From CAYSHJ01 sp964589725 (lineage in GTDB: Bacteria > Planctomycetota > Planctomycetia > Planctomycetales > Planctomycetaceae): a stretch of DNA of 19,324 bases. The notes beneath the pieces were generated by a model that saw nothing but the letters and a program-made list of their open reading frames with translations, had not been told where the DNA came from and ran no database searches. Positions 7,355 to 15,072 of this stretch are shown here, in pieces; the first letter of the stretch is position 1, and each line of letters begins with the position of its first letter. A program made the position numbers and the translations under genes. Location of the stretch: assembly GCA_964589725.1 (NCBI GenBank), contig CAZPUJ010000522.1, positions 1-19,324 on the forward strand, written 5' to 3'.

Positions 7355-7819
7355 GTGGCACTTGTGAAGGGTTTCAGTGAGGCGGCAAAGCTACTCGAAA
7401 CGGCCAAGCGCCGACAAAGTGACCACTTCGGCGAGTCGGTCACTTATTCGAAGCAGACGACCTACGACGAGCTTTGGGACGTTTGGCAGGACTGCAAAGA
7501 GCCAAACTGGGATGGATATGATGCGCTCCCGGTGGACCGTGAAACTTTTCAGAACGCTTACCGCTTGGTTGAGTCATTGCCGTTGGGATGTCCCTTGCCA
7601 TCGTCTGTGGGCGCTGAACCCGATGGCCAGTTAGCCCTGGAATGGCATCGCAATCCCCGTTGGACACTCTCGGTGAGCATCAGCCCCGAAGGGACATTGC
7701 ATTACGCGGCGTTGTTGGGAGCCGAAGATCCGCGCGGGTCATGTCCATTCTTCGGCGACATCTCTGACAGTTTGCTGTCCTTGATTCGCAGGGTAAGCGG
7801 ACATGATCGACCCCGCTAA
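7355..7819 (+). CDS. Conserved hypothetical protein with NWDGY motif, second gene of triad
   Basis: 154 aa from GTG 7355, two bases after the previous stop, with a strong SD GGGAGG at 7341-7346. Visible blocks: KEPNWDGYDALPV (48-60), AEPDGQLALEWH (87-98), and the strand-rich WTLSVSISPEGTLHYAALLG (103-122). It is soluble and small, with no signal peptide and no metal or nuclease motif. I recall proteins with the NWDGY-A-P signature beside TIGR04255 genes in other bacteria, but I know no function. Alternating hydrophobic residues suggest a beta-sheet fold. Confidence 0.8.
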   Translation: MALVKGFSEAAKLLETAKRRQSDHFGESVTYSKQTTYDELWDVWQDCKEPNWDGYDALPVDRETFQNAYRLVESLPLGCPLPSSVGAEPDGQLALEWHRNPRWTLSVSISPEGTLHYAALLGAEDPRGSCPFFGDISDSLLSLIRRVSGHDRPR

Positions 7820-8225
7820 CGTCCCTGCGGTCACGCCAGACGAATTGTTGTCCCGGTTCGCGACGCAGAGCGGCCAGTTCCGAAAATCAAACAATACGGT
7901 CAAGCAAGAGTTGTTCCTGCCGCATCCACGTCCTGAATGTTCGGTAATGCGGCATCGCGACGCGACGGACGAAGAGATCTGGCAGATCGGACGTGATGTC
8001 GCGGGATCGTTCGCTCCGCCTCGCACGCTTTACGGCCGAGCGGAAATCACTGCCGCGGCATGTACTATCGACGCTTTGCGAGTCGTTGCGAAGCCGATTC
8101 TGCCGAGGAATCCCAATCACGCAGACATCGAAGGCTGGCCAGAGAGCAAAGAAGACAAGAAGGCGCTCGCACAGAAACTCGCGGCGGCAGCAAGCAAGCT
8201 CATTTCCCCGCCGTCGTCGCCATGA
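7803..8225 (+). CDS. Conserved hypothetical protein with HADIEGWP motif, third gene of triad
   Basis: 140 aa from ATG 7803, overlapping the previous gene by 17 nt, so translation is probably coupled. Blocks: DVAGSFAPPRTLYGRAEITA (65-84), then LPRNPNHADIEGWPESKEDK (100-119), then an Ala/Lys-rich helix ALAQKLAAAASKL. A charged polar N-terminus includes HPRPECSVMRHRDATDEEIW. No membrane segment. The NHADIEGWP...K..LA pattern recurs, as I remember, in the last gene of TIGR04255 cassettes. Function unknown. The gene is intact, unlike the island's mobility genes. Confidence 0.78.
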   Translation: MIDPANVPAVTPDELLSRFATQSGQFRKSNNTVKQELFLPHPRPECSVMRHRDATDEEIWQIGRDVAGSFAPPRTLYGRAEITAAACTIDALRVVAKPILPRNPNHADIEGWPESKEDKKALAQKLAAAASKLISPPSSP

Positions 8226-8236
8226 AACTCTTGGAG

Positions 8237-8520
8237 TCAAGGCAAGGCCGCGCCCACAATGCCATGCGTCGCCTTGAGACGAAACGAGTTCACCAGTGCC
8301 CGCAACTCTAAGTCGGCCCGGAATTCGTTGGGATCGTCAAGAGCCCGCCTCGGTGGCTCACCAGGCAGACCTCCAACGCCCTTCAGAATCGCCAAGGGAA
8401 TTCGCGGATCGGTGATGCTCTGTTCGATCGTCCGACACGCCTTGCGAGCCAACCGAAGGACGCGAGCTTGCAGGGCGTCGCGGGATTCGTTTTGTAGCCC
8501 GTGAACCTCAGAATCTCGGC
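8237..8520 (-). pseudogene. Possible remnant ORF at the right end of the island
   Basis: The minus frame ending at the TGA at 8237-8239 reads LQNESRDALQARVLRLARKA, then CRTIEQSITDPRIPLAILKG (8500 down to about 8381). It looks protein-like (helical, Arg-rich, then an ILKGVGGLPGEPP turn), resembling small helical phage or plasmid proteins. No clear ATG or SD; TTG 8452 is the only marked start. Weak call, possibly a fragment. Confidence 0.25.
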
Positions 8521-8580
8521 CTTCACGTCTTCACCCAAAGCCGGCCAGACTTCGATCAGCTTGACGAGCCGAGAGTCACT
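8494..8580 (-). pseudogene. Short remnant with an 'LxxVIxxWPxL' segment next to attR
   Basis: In another minus frame, RLVKLIEVWPALGEDVKAEI (about 8503-8568) resembles a short conserved segment (LxxVIxAWPxLPxxIRxxIL) that I recall near tyrosine-recombinase genes in planctomycetes. It begins about 65 bp inside attR. In the excised circle it would lie directly after the integrase and att site. Too short to be a confident gene. Confidence 0.3.
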
Positions 8581-8643
8581 CCGCGCGCCGGAATGTGCGC
8601 CGCTTTTCTTTTCACCCCCACATTTCCCGCAGAATCGAGGGTA

Positions 8644-8669
8644 GGTTCGAGTCCAGTATCGTCCAATTT
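8644..8669 (+). repeat. attR-like copy of the tRNA-Val 3' end
   Basis: Exact 26-bp copy of 4163-4188. Bases before it (CGAGGGTA) do not continue the tRNA, so it is not a second tRNA gene. It marks the right boundary of the island. Confidence 0.82.
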
Positions 8670-8743
8670 CGCGCACAGAAACCTCGCAGTCTTCCGGGGT
8701 TCTTTGCGTTCTTGGGGGCCGCGTGCGACACGCTGCAAGGCGA

Positions 8744-8863
8744 TTCGTCCGCCGGCCTTAGTCGGGGCTTGGTCTGGTCCGCGAACGCGAACAGCTCTTC
8801 GACTCGCCATGCGATTTCTTCTTGCTCGGCCAGCGGTGGGACCAGGACGGACTTCCCAGCCCG
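8744..8863 (-). pseudogene. Fragment of a type I restriction specificity subunit (HsdS)
   Basis: After a stop at 8864-8866 the minus frame reads AGKSVLVPPLAEQEEIAWRV and EELFAFADQTKPRL. This is the conserved HsdS segment (PLPPLAEQxEIVxRVEELFALAD) that ends each target-recognition half. The rest of HsdS, and HsdM/HsdR, are absent. It sits outside attR, 30 bp from the next intact gene, and implies that an earlier or longer element with a restriction system occupied this tRNA site. The remainder of 8670-8892 shows no other gene. Confidence 0.55.
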
Positions 8864-8892
8864 TCATTGCTTTCAATCAAACGACGGCAGCC

Positions 8893-9381
8893 TCACACGG
8901 GTCGCACCGGCGCTCCGGTGGCCGACGTCAGCGTGGCGAGGTTGGCTTGAAATGTTTCTTCGCCGTTGCCGCGCCAGGCGAGCACTCGTTTGTCGCGAGC
9001 GGTCACCAGCCAAAGTTCGAACTCACCCGCCATCCACGGCCAGATCCATTGCATGATGCGGTCCATCAGCCAGTTGAACCCCGCCAGCAAGAGCCAGTCG
9101 AGCATGCCGACATCTTTCCGCATCTCCGTCTCCACCTGCACGACGTACGTGAGCTTCAACCGCAACGGCTTGAGCGGCACGAACGCGATGAACAATTGCG
9201 AGCGGAATTCCGCTCCACGAACTCGCCAATCTCGAACCGTGCCGGTCATGACCGCGACAAACAGCAAGCTCAGAAGTTTCAGCGTCCACGGGATGGAGGC
9301 GATTAACGCCGGCAGAAACAGCAGACCGCACAACACCCCTCGCGTCTTCCAGGAGGGAATCGGAAGCAGCGGCCGGTCCAT
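8893..9381 (-). CDS. Conserved small membrane protein of unknown function
   Basis: 162 aa from ATG 9381 (the frame extends to a TTG at 9480, but that part is not protein-like). One or two hydrophobic stretches near the N-terminus (VLCGLLFLPALIASIPWTLK, then LLSLLFVAVMTG) and a Trp-rich third around LDWLLLAGFNWLMDRIMQWI. The C-terminal FELWLVTARDKRVLAWRGNG followed by EETFQANLATL resembles planctomycete hypothetical proteins I have seen, whose role is unknown. It is divergent from the FAA-hydrolase gene; the 191-bp gap 9382-9572 should hold both promoters, none recognised. Confidence 0.75.
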   Translation of the reverse strand: MDRPLLPIPSWKTRGVLCGLLFLPALIASIPWTLKLLSLLFVAVMTGTVRDWRVRGAEFRSQLFIAFVPLKPLRLKLTYVVQVETEMRKDVGMLDWLLLAGFNWLMDRIMQWIWPWMAGEFELWLVTARDKRVLAWRGNGEETFQANLATLTSATGAPVRPV

Positions 9382-9572
9382 GTGGCATTCCGCGAAGGCG
9401 ATGCGTGCGAACTCGTCGCCTCGGCGGTCATTGGTCAGGCGAGCGAGGCACAACGTATCGGTCGCTCGATTGTGCGGCAATCGACCGCGAAGTCCCGTTC
9501 GCTTGCGGTCGTCGGCGGAGGCCTTACGCTCAAGTCCATTCCGATGTTGTTCATTAACCGTTTGAGGGAATC

Positions 9573-10436
9573 ATGAAGCTTGCCAAGGTCCGACTGGCCG
9601 ACGGTCACATCCGTGTCGCCAGCGTCGAAGATCAACACATTCGCTTGCTCGACTTGAACCGTTCCGCGAGTTGCCACTGCCTCGCCGACCTCTTGAACTC
9701 AGACGATCCGCCCAATTTGGCTCAATCGCTGATCGATGCTCAGGCCGAGCCGTTACCGATCGGCTCGGTGCGGCTGCTCGCGCCGATTGACACTCAAGAA
9801 GTCTGGGCCGCCGGAGTCACGTACAAGCGCAGCCAGGTCGCTCGCATGGAAGAATCGGAATCAGGCGCGTCGCATTACGACAAGGTCTATTCAGCGCTAC
9901 GACCGGAGCTATTTTACAAAGGCAACGCGCGGCGCACGTCCGGTCCTGGCGAGCCAGTGCGTGTCCGGCACGACAGCCGCTGGACCGTGCCCGAACCGGA
10001 ATTCACGCTCGTTGTGTCCTCGCGCATGAAATTAGTCGGCTACACGATCGGCAACGACATGTCCGCGCGAGACATCGAAGGCGAAAACCCGCTCTATCTG
10101 CCGCAGGCGAAGGTTTACAACCAGTGCTGTGCGCTCGGCCCGTGTATCCTGCTGGCCGATCAACCGTTGAACCGCGAGCAAACCAAAGTCCGACTCTCGA
10201 TTCATCGTACCGGTCACGAAGCCTTTCGGGGCGAGACGCATCTCGGCATGATCGTTCGCGGTTTTGAAGAGCTAATCGGCTGGTTGGGCCGCGAGAACGA
10301 CTTGCCCGACGGAGCGTTCTTGCTCACCGGCACCGGCGTCGTCCCGCCAGATGATTTCACACTCGAACACGGTGACAGCGTTTCCATCGAGGTGACCGGG
10401 ATCGGAACATTGACGAATCCGGTCGTCAAAAACTGA
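9573..10436 (+). CDS. Fumarylacetoacetate-hydrolase-fold enzyme, probable 2-keto-3-deoxy sugar-acid dehydratase
   Basis: 287 aa, ATG 9573 with SD GAGGG just upstream. FAA-fold enzymes bind a divalent metal through an E-x-E...D set: here VPEPEF (E141, E143) and D162 in YTIGNDMSARDIEGENPLY. The blocks WAAGVTYKRS (78-87), PELFYKGNARRTSGPGEPV (111-129), and NPLYLPQAKVYNQCCALGP (172-190) fit the 2-dehydro-3-deoxy-D-arabinonate/xylonate dehydratase type (KdaD/XylX-like) better than fumarylacetoacetase or dioate isomerases. Cytoplasmic. A sugar-acid catabolic role is inferred; no pentose dehydrogenase is in the window. It is followed after 72 bp by the exported propeller-like gene. Confidence 0.85.
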   Translation: MKLAKVRLADGHIRVASVEDQHIRLLDLNRSASCHCLADLLNSDDPPNLAQSLIDAQAEPLPIGSVRLLAPIDTQEVWAAGVTYKRSQVARMEESESGASHYDKVYSALRPELFYKGNARRTSGPGEPVRVRHDSRWTVPEPEFTLVVSSRMKLVGYTIGNDMSARDIEGENPLYLPQAKVYNQCCALGPCILLADQPLNREQTKVRLSIHRTGHEAFRGETHLGMIVRGFEELIGWLGRENDLPDGAFLLTGTGVVPPDDFTLEHGDSVSIEVTGIGTLTNPVVKN

Positions 10437-10459
10437 TTGTTGAGCAAGTGGTGCGATGC

Positions 10460-10479
10460 CCGAAGTCTTGCGACTTCGG
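10460..10479 (+). repeat. Small hairpin, REP-like
   Basis: CCGAAGTC-ttgc-GACTTCGG is an 8-bp perfect stem with a 4-nt loop, 23 bp after the FAA-hydrolase-family stop. No U-tract follows. I recall very similar 'CGAAGTC...GACTTCGG' sequences dispersed in planctomycete gene gaps. It could also weaken read-through into the next gene. Confidence 0.5.
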
Positions 10480-10508
10480 CTACGAATAATCAAAGGGAGG
10501 TGATTGCC

Positions 10509-11795
10509 ATGCGAAACTTGAGTTGGATGATCGCCCTGTGTCTGTGTGGTTGGTGTGCTTCCGTCGTCGCGTCAGAGCCGTCGAAGTGGCTTCCATCGAC
10601 GGCCTACGTCATTCCGAAAGAGACGGCGACCGAAGGTGAGGGCTACTTTGCGATCATCGAAGGACTGAATCGGCGTCTGTACATCGGCACGCATGCGAAC
10701 GGAGTCAACTCCTGGCTGGTCGAGTTCGATACCGGCGCGTCGAAGATGAATGTCGTCGTCGATGCGCACGCGATCATCACGGTGAAGTGTTCGGGATTCG
10801 CGTCGCAGGCGAAGATCCACACTCGGAACAACACTGGAGCCAGCGGCAAAATCTACTTCGGCACGAAGCAGGGTTATCCGACTCCGGAAGAATCGCGGCT
10901 AGCGTATCCCGGTGGATATCCGATGGCCTATGACCCGGCGACCGGCAAGACGCAGGTCTTCCCGATTCCGGTTCCACATCAGGGAATCATCAGCGTCACG
11001 CCTGATGAGTCGCGCGGCGTGGCGTATATCTCGACCTGCTCCGACGAGCGGCCAATCGAAGGCGCGCACTTCCTGGTACTCGATCTGAAGACCGGCAAGT
11101 ACCGCGATCTGATGGACACCCAGCACATGTACGGGTTCATCGTCGTGGACCATGCGGGACGAGCCTATCACCCAATCCTCGGCGGAGACATCGCACGCTT
11201 CGATCCGACGGCCAACAAGCTTGACCGCCTGAAACACACGATCGACGGCCAGCCACCGACGAAGGACTCACACCTCGTCGATCCGGAGACGCATGCGATC
11301 AACTGGGACATCACGCCTGACGGCAAGACGCTGTACGCCCTGCCGATGAGCACGAATCAGCTTTATCGGTACGACCTCACGGCCGGCGGCGACACACTCA
11401 ACGGCAAGGCTCTCGGCCCGCTCATCGCCGGAGCGAAACCGGGAACAACGGACTGTCGAGGTATGTGTGTCGGCCCGACCGGCACCATGTGGGCCTCCGT
11501 CACGGAAGCGGTCGACGGCATCCATCGGCATCACCTCGTCCGTTATCGGTCGGGCGACGCCGCTCCCGCCGACTTGGGCATCATCGCCGTTCGGAATCCC
11601 GATTTCACGCAGTTCAAAGACACGGCCGGAAAAGACCTGCCGTTTCACGGCGGCTTCTACAAAACGCCGGACGGCACGTTCACGACCAAATACGTGACGA
11701 TGGGAGTCTGCGAAGCTCGCGACGGTAGCGTCTACACGCTGGTGCTGCATCCGTATTCGCTGCTGCAACTGAAACCAAGCGACTTGCCCAAGTAG
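10509..11795 (+). CDS. Exported beta-propeller-like protein, function unknown
   Basis: 428 aa from ATG 10509. The start is fixed by an excellent SD, GGGAGGTGAT (10495-10504), and by a signal peptide at once after it (MRNLSWMIALCLCGWCASVV, cleavage near ASVVA/SEP, residue 22). The mature part is a string of short beta-repeats with phrases typical of propeller blades: GKIYFGTKQGYP, MAYDPATGKTQVFP, ITPDGKTLYALPMSTNQLYR, GMCVGPTGTMWASVTE, EARDGSVYTLVLHP. No transmembrane anchor, no heme or metal motif. It precedes the glycosyltransferase by 12 nt, so the two are probably co-transcribed. Perhaps a periplasmic binding or sugar-acid lactonase-like propeller; this is speculative. Confidence 0.85.
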   Translation: MRNLSWMIALCLCGWCASVVASEPSKWLPSTAYVIPKETATEGEGYFAIIEGLNRRLYIGTHANGVNSWLVEFDTGASKMNVVVDAHAIITVKCSGFASQAKIHTRNNTGASGKIYFGTKQGYPTPEESRLAYPGGYPMAYDPATGKTQVFPIPVPHQGIISVTPDESRGVAYISTCSDERPIEGAHFLVLDLKTGKYRDLMDTQHMYGFIVVDHAGRAYHPILGGDIARFDPTANKLDRLKHTIDGQPPTKDSHLVDPETHAINWDITPDGKTLYALPMSTNQLYRYDLTAGGDTLNGKALGPLIAGAKPGTTDCRGMCVGPTGTMWASVTEAVDGIHRHHLVRYRSGDAAPADLGIIAVRNPDFTQFKDTAGKDLPFHGGFYKTPDGTFTTKYVTMGVCEARDGSVYTLVLHPYSLLQLKPSDLPK

Positions 11796-11807
11796 CGCGA
11801 CTGTTGC

Positions 11808-12758
11808 ATGCACATTCTCATCGTCACGCCCGCTCCGAAGGGATCGCACATGGGGAACCGCATCACAGCGGATCGCTGGGCGCGGTTGCTCCGAACGCTG
11901 GGGCATCGCGTCGAACTGGCAGAGTCATTTGAGAAGCAGCGTTGCGACCTGCTCGTCGCGTTGCACGCCCGCAAGAGTGCTCGATCGGCAAGCCGCTTTC
12001 GCCGCGATCGGACGCACGCAGCGTTGATTGTCGTGCTCACCGGGACAGACTTGTACCGCGACTTGCCGCGGAGCGTGGCGGCGAAGCGGTCGATCGAATT
12101 GGCAGACCGATTGATCGTCTTACAGAAGTCCGCGATCGACGACTTGCCGCTCGCGGCGCGAGGCAAGGCGCGCGTCATCGTGCAATCGGCAATCCCTCCG
12201 CGACATCCGCCCAAGCCTTTGCGCGACGTGTTTGAGGTTTGCGTGCTCGGCCATTTGCGAACCGTCAAAGACCCGTTTCGCGCGGCACTCGCGGCGCGAA
12301 GACTGCCGGACAGCTCGCGAGTTCGCGTGACACATGTCGGCACTGCACTCACGCCCGCGATGAAACGCCGCGCAGGTGACGAGATGTCTCGCAATCCGAG
12401 GTACCACTGGCTGGGCGACGTTCCTCACAAGCAGGCAATGCGCGTGCTCGCTCGCAGCCAAGTGCTCGTCAACAGCTCGACGATGGAGGGAGGTGCGAAC
12501 GCGATTTGCGAGGCACTGGCCTGTGGCGTGCCGGTGCTGTCGTCGCGGATCTCCGGTTCGGTCGGACTGCTCGGCGAAGACTATCCGGGCTACTTCGACG
12601 TGGGTGACACGGCCGAGTTGGCCGAGTTGCTCTGCCGCTTCGAGACCGATACCGGCTTTCGCGCGTTGCTGCAAACATGCGTCCGCCGGCTCAGGCCGCT
12701 GGTGTCGCCTGAACGAGAACGCGCAGCATGGAAGCAACTTCTTGTGGAGTTGAACTGA
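11808..12758 (+). CDS. TIGR04348-family glycosyltransferase (SenB-like selenosugar synthase family)
   Basis: 316 aa, GT-B fold. N-terminal block IVTPAPKGSHMGNRITADRW (5-24), LLVALHARKSA (48-58), LTGTDLYRDLP (77-87), LADRLIVLQ (98-106) are the family signature. The C-terminal donor-site motif is MEGGANAICEALACGVPVLS (226-245). Members of TIGR04348 include SenB, which joins selenophosphate to a UDP-sugar in selenoneine synthesis. No senA- or senC-like gene is seen here, so the substrate is unproven. It starts 12 nt after the propeller gene, without a clear SD. It converges on the amidohydrolase gene across a hairpin. Confidence 0.82.
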   Translation: MHILIVTPAPKGSHMGNRITADRWARLLRTLGHRVELAESFEKQRCDLLVALHARKSARSASRFRRDRTHAALIVVLTGTDLYRDLPRSVAAKRSIELADRLIVLQKSAIDDLPLAARGKARVIVQSAIPPRHPPKPLRDVFEVCVLGHLRTVKDPFRAALAARRLPDSSRVRVTHVGTALTPAMKRRAGDEMSRNPRYHWLGDVPHKQAMRVLARSQVLVNSSTMEGGANAICEALACGVPVLSSRISGSVGLLGEDYPGYFDVGDTAELAELLCRFETDTGFRALLQTCVRRLRPLVSPERERAAWKQLLVELN

Positions 12759-12772
12759 AGGAGGAACCGAGC

Positions 12773-12816
12773 ACAGGTTCAGTTTCGAAACGCGTGACAC
12801 GAGAAACTGGACCTGT
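12773..12816. terminator. Hairpin between convergent genes
   Basis: ACAGGTTCAGTTTC (12773-12786) and GAAACTGGACCTGT (12803-12816) pair over 14 bp with one T-G position, loop 16 nt. It lies between the glycosyltransferase stop and the amidohydrolase stop. There is no T-run, so termination is inferred from position and stem strength. Nothing else is seen in 12759-12865. Confidence 0.55.
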
Positions 12817-12865
12817 CCGCACGGTCCCCTAGCGTCGGTCATTAGACGAAGTCAGCGAGCGGATT

Positions 12866-13840
12866 TCACACGTTGAACAGCTTTCGTGCGTTGCCGTGGA
12901 AGATCATCTCTTCCTGCTCCACCGGCAGCTTCAAGCTGCGGATGTTGTCGATGATGAGTTGCGGCTCAACCCACGGATGATCGCTGGAATACAGCATTCG
13001 CTCCGGCCCGACCACATCGAGGCCGAAGCGGATGACCGTCGGTAACGCATTGACCGCGTCGAAATAAATGTTGCGGAGATAATCGCTGGGACGTTGCTTG
13101 AGGTTCAGGCTCACTCGTTTCAGCACGGTGACTTGGTGGTCGATGCGGCCGATGAGGTACGGCAATGCGCCGCCGACGTGCGGGCAAACCAGCTTCAGTT
13201 TCGGGTGCTCGTCGAGGATTCCCGAAAGGATGAGCCGCGTCAAAGCGATGGTCGTATCGAACATCAGGCCGAGGCCGCCGGTCAGGTTGTAGCCCTTCGT
13301 CTGCTCGTAACAGACGGGATACGGCGGGTGCAGCAGAAGCGGTATGTCACGTTCTTCGGCGGCGCGGAACAGCCAACGGAATTCCGGCTCATCAGGAAAC
13401 CGGCCCGCGATGTTCGAGTACAGCAGGACGCCCTTCATGCCGAGCGTGCCGACGCAGCGATCGAGTTCAGCCTCGGCGGCAGCGCGGTCTTGCAATGGAA
13501 GCGTGGCGAGCGCGAAGAATCGCGTCGGATGATGCTGGACGACATCAGCAAGAAAGTCGTGAATCATGCGTGCGACGGCCGGACCTTCCGCGCCGAATTG
13601 CTCCGGGCCGGGATCGTTCGTGCTCAGCGCGGTGAATTGAATGCCGGCCGCGTCCTTCGCGGCGAGCTTGGCCGCGAGGTCGATGCCGCTCACCATCGGC
13701 CGGTGCCAGTCGCCAACAACGAGAAATTGCCGGCCCTCTTTTTCGTAGATCAGCGGCGGTGCTTTCCGCTGCTCCATGTACGCGAGGAGTTCGGGCACGA
13801 AGAGGTGGCTTTGACAGTCGATGATTCCGGCTGTTGGCAT
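12866..13840 (-). CDS. Amidohydrolase-2 family (ACMSD-like) metal-dependent enzyme
   Basis: 324 aa TIM barrel; SD GGAGGA lies about 9 nt before ATG 13840. Family members are zinc-type decarboxylases or hydrolases. Seen: IIDCQSHLF (6-14), LLLHPPYP (H171), VCPHVGGALPYLIGR (H221), MLYSSDHPW (D287). In the first motif the usual HxH is QSH (Q10, H12), so one metal ligand is changed; I believe this DCQSH form occurs in a subgroup. Substrate not identifiable. It is last on the strand after the ABC export genes, 57 bp behind a permease, so may be co-transcribed with them. Confidence 0.85.
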   Translation of the reverse strand: MPTAGIIDCQSHLFVPELLAYMEQRKAPPLIYEKEGRQFLVVGDWHRPMVSGIDLAAKLAAKDAAGIQFTALSTNDPGPEQFGAEGPAVARMIHDFLADVVQHHPTRFFALATLPLQDRAAAEAELDRCVGTLGMKGVLLYSNIAGRFPDEPEFRWLFRAAEERDIPLLLHPPYPVCYEQTKGYNLTGGLGLMFDTTIALTRLILSGILDEHPKLKLVCPHVGGALPYLIGRIDHQVTVLKRVSLNLKQRPSDYLRNIYFDAVNALPTVIRFGLDVVGPERMLYSSDHPWVEPQLIIDNIRSLKLPVEQEEMIFHGNARKLFNV

Positions 13841-13897
13841 CCGTCGGTTTCCTCCGGTCGAGTCACCTCGCCGTCAATCGGTGGGGCTGCATCCGGA

Positions 13898-15061
13898 TTA
13901 CGTCTCACGCAATGCGCTGATGATTGGCATGCGGACGGCGCGGAGCGCGGGAAACAGGCCACCCAACAGTCCCATCGTCAGCGCCATGATGACCCCGCGC
14001 AGCAGGACGTTGGGGCCGAAGCGGAAGGCAAATGTGATCTCGCTGAACGTGGCCCAGTTCGCCGTGCCGGTCGAGAGACCGTTGAACGGGAGTGTCGCCA
14101 GACAGCCCAGCACTCCACCAAGCAAGCACAACAAGACGGACTCAAACAGAAATGAAGCCAAGATGCTGCGGCGGCTGAATCCAATTGCCCGGAGTGCTCC
14201 GATTTCGCGACCTCGGCTGGCGACGGCGGCGTACATCGTGTTGGCGGCGGCGAACATCGCGCCCAGCGTCAGAAAGGCGGCGATGGCGAAACCGACAAAC
14301 TTGATCGCGATGGACGCCGTCATCTGCCGCTCGAAGTACTGCGGCTCGTCAACCGCGTCGAGCTTGAATTGTTCGTCATCTCGAATGCGCTGCAACAGCG
14401 CCAGCTTGGCTGTTTCGTCCCGGGCACGGAGGTTCACGGCGGACAAGGCATTGGGTTGGCGTCTGGCACCCGTCAGATCGCGCAGATCGGTCCACACTTC
14501 GGATTCCGCCGAGCTGCCCGCAGCCTCGTAGTAGCCAACGATTTCGAAGTTGACCTTATTGATTTCGAGCTTCTCGCCAATCGCGAGGTTTTGGAAACGT
14601 TCGGCCATACGCTCGCTGGTGATCGCCTCGTTCAGGCCGGGGCGCAGTTCGCGTCCACGTACGATCTTGAAACCGGGACGCAGGCCGCGACCGCTGTCCT
14701 GCAATCCGCGAACGATCAGGTTCGTCGTGCCGCCGTTACCACGGCGCGGCTTCGTCAGAATCGTGACGAACTCGGCCGAACACATCGGCTGCCCCACACT
14801 GTCCTGAGCGATGCCATCGAGATTAGCGATCTCGCGAGCAAGCTTCTGGTCGATGTTGCTGGAGGTCTCCTCGGTCGTCCCTTTTCGTAGGACGATCAAA
14901 TCCAGTTTGTCGCCGCTGATGCGGAGCGCGTGGTCCAGGCCGTCGGTCAGACCAAATGTCAGCACCGTGGCCCAGACGACCAGTCCCGTCCCCACGACGG
15001 TCATCAGCGTCGTGACCCAGCGGACGCGAAGGTTGCGGAGGTTGTATTTGACAGGAATCAT
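13898..15061 (-). CDS. ABC transporter permease, FtsX/MacB type (second of two)
   Basis: 387 aa from ATG 15061; the frame runs on to 15115 but those codons lie in the repeat. N-terminal helix 14-37 (TTLMTVVGTGLVVWATVL), an extracytoplasmic domain about 40-245 and three C-terminal helices (252-278, 300-325, 353-372). The FtsX signature ASRGREIGALRAIGFSRRSI (281-300) follows the second helix. It should pair with the other permease and the ATPase in an export complex. Stop at 13898-13900, 57 bp before the amidohydrolase start. Confidence 0.9.
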   Translation of the reverse strand: MIPVKYNLRNLRVRWVTTLMTVVGTGLVVWATVLTFGLTDGLDHALRISGDKLDLIVLRKGTTEETSSNIDQKLAREIANLDGIAQDSVGQPMCSAEFVTILTKPRRGNGGTTNLIVRGLQDSGRGLRPGFKIVRGRELRPGLNEAITSERMAERFQNLAIGEKLEINKVNFEIVGYYEAAGSSAESEVWTDLRDLTGARRQPNALSAVNLRARDETAKLALLQRIRDDEQFKLDAVDEPQYFERQMTASIAIKFVGFAIAAFLTLGAMFAAANTMYAAVASRGREIGALRAIGFSRRSILASFLFESVLLCLLGGVLGCLATLPFNGLSTGTANWATFSEITFAFRFGPNVLLRGVIMALTMGLLGGLFPALRAVRMPIISALRET

Positions 15062-15072
15062 TGGGAGCCTTC

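Larger units (their letters stand above)
4185..8669. mobile_element. Decayed genomic island in tRNA-Val
   Basis: About 4.5 kb bounded by the 26-bp direct repeats. It carries a tyrosine-recombinase C-terminal remnant at the tRNA end, a decayed HTH gene, an HNH-TM-SLBB gene, a three-gene operon with a TIGR04255-family protein, and small minus-strand remnants next to attR. The first half is visibly more AT-rich than the flanks, notably 5230-5700. No working integrase is present, so it should be immobile unless helped in trans. The intact genes are cargo; the eroded ones are mobility and regulation. Confidence 0.75.

Noticed and set aside
8644..8669. Second tRNA gene
   Set aside because: Only the 3' half is present; the preceding bases form no D or anticodon arm.
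8593..9306. Plus-strand frames opposite the membrane protein
   Set aside because: They have shadow composition (His/Arg-rich), no motifs, and cross the attR repeat and the HsdS fragment.
13094..14155. 353-codon plus-strand frame
   Set aside because: It is antisense to the amidohydrolase and a permease, both clear families.
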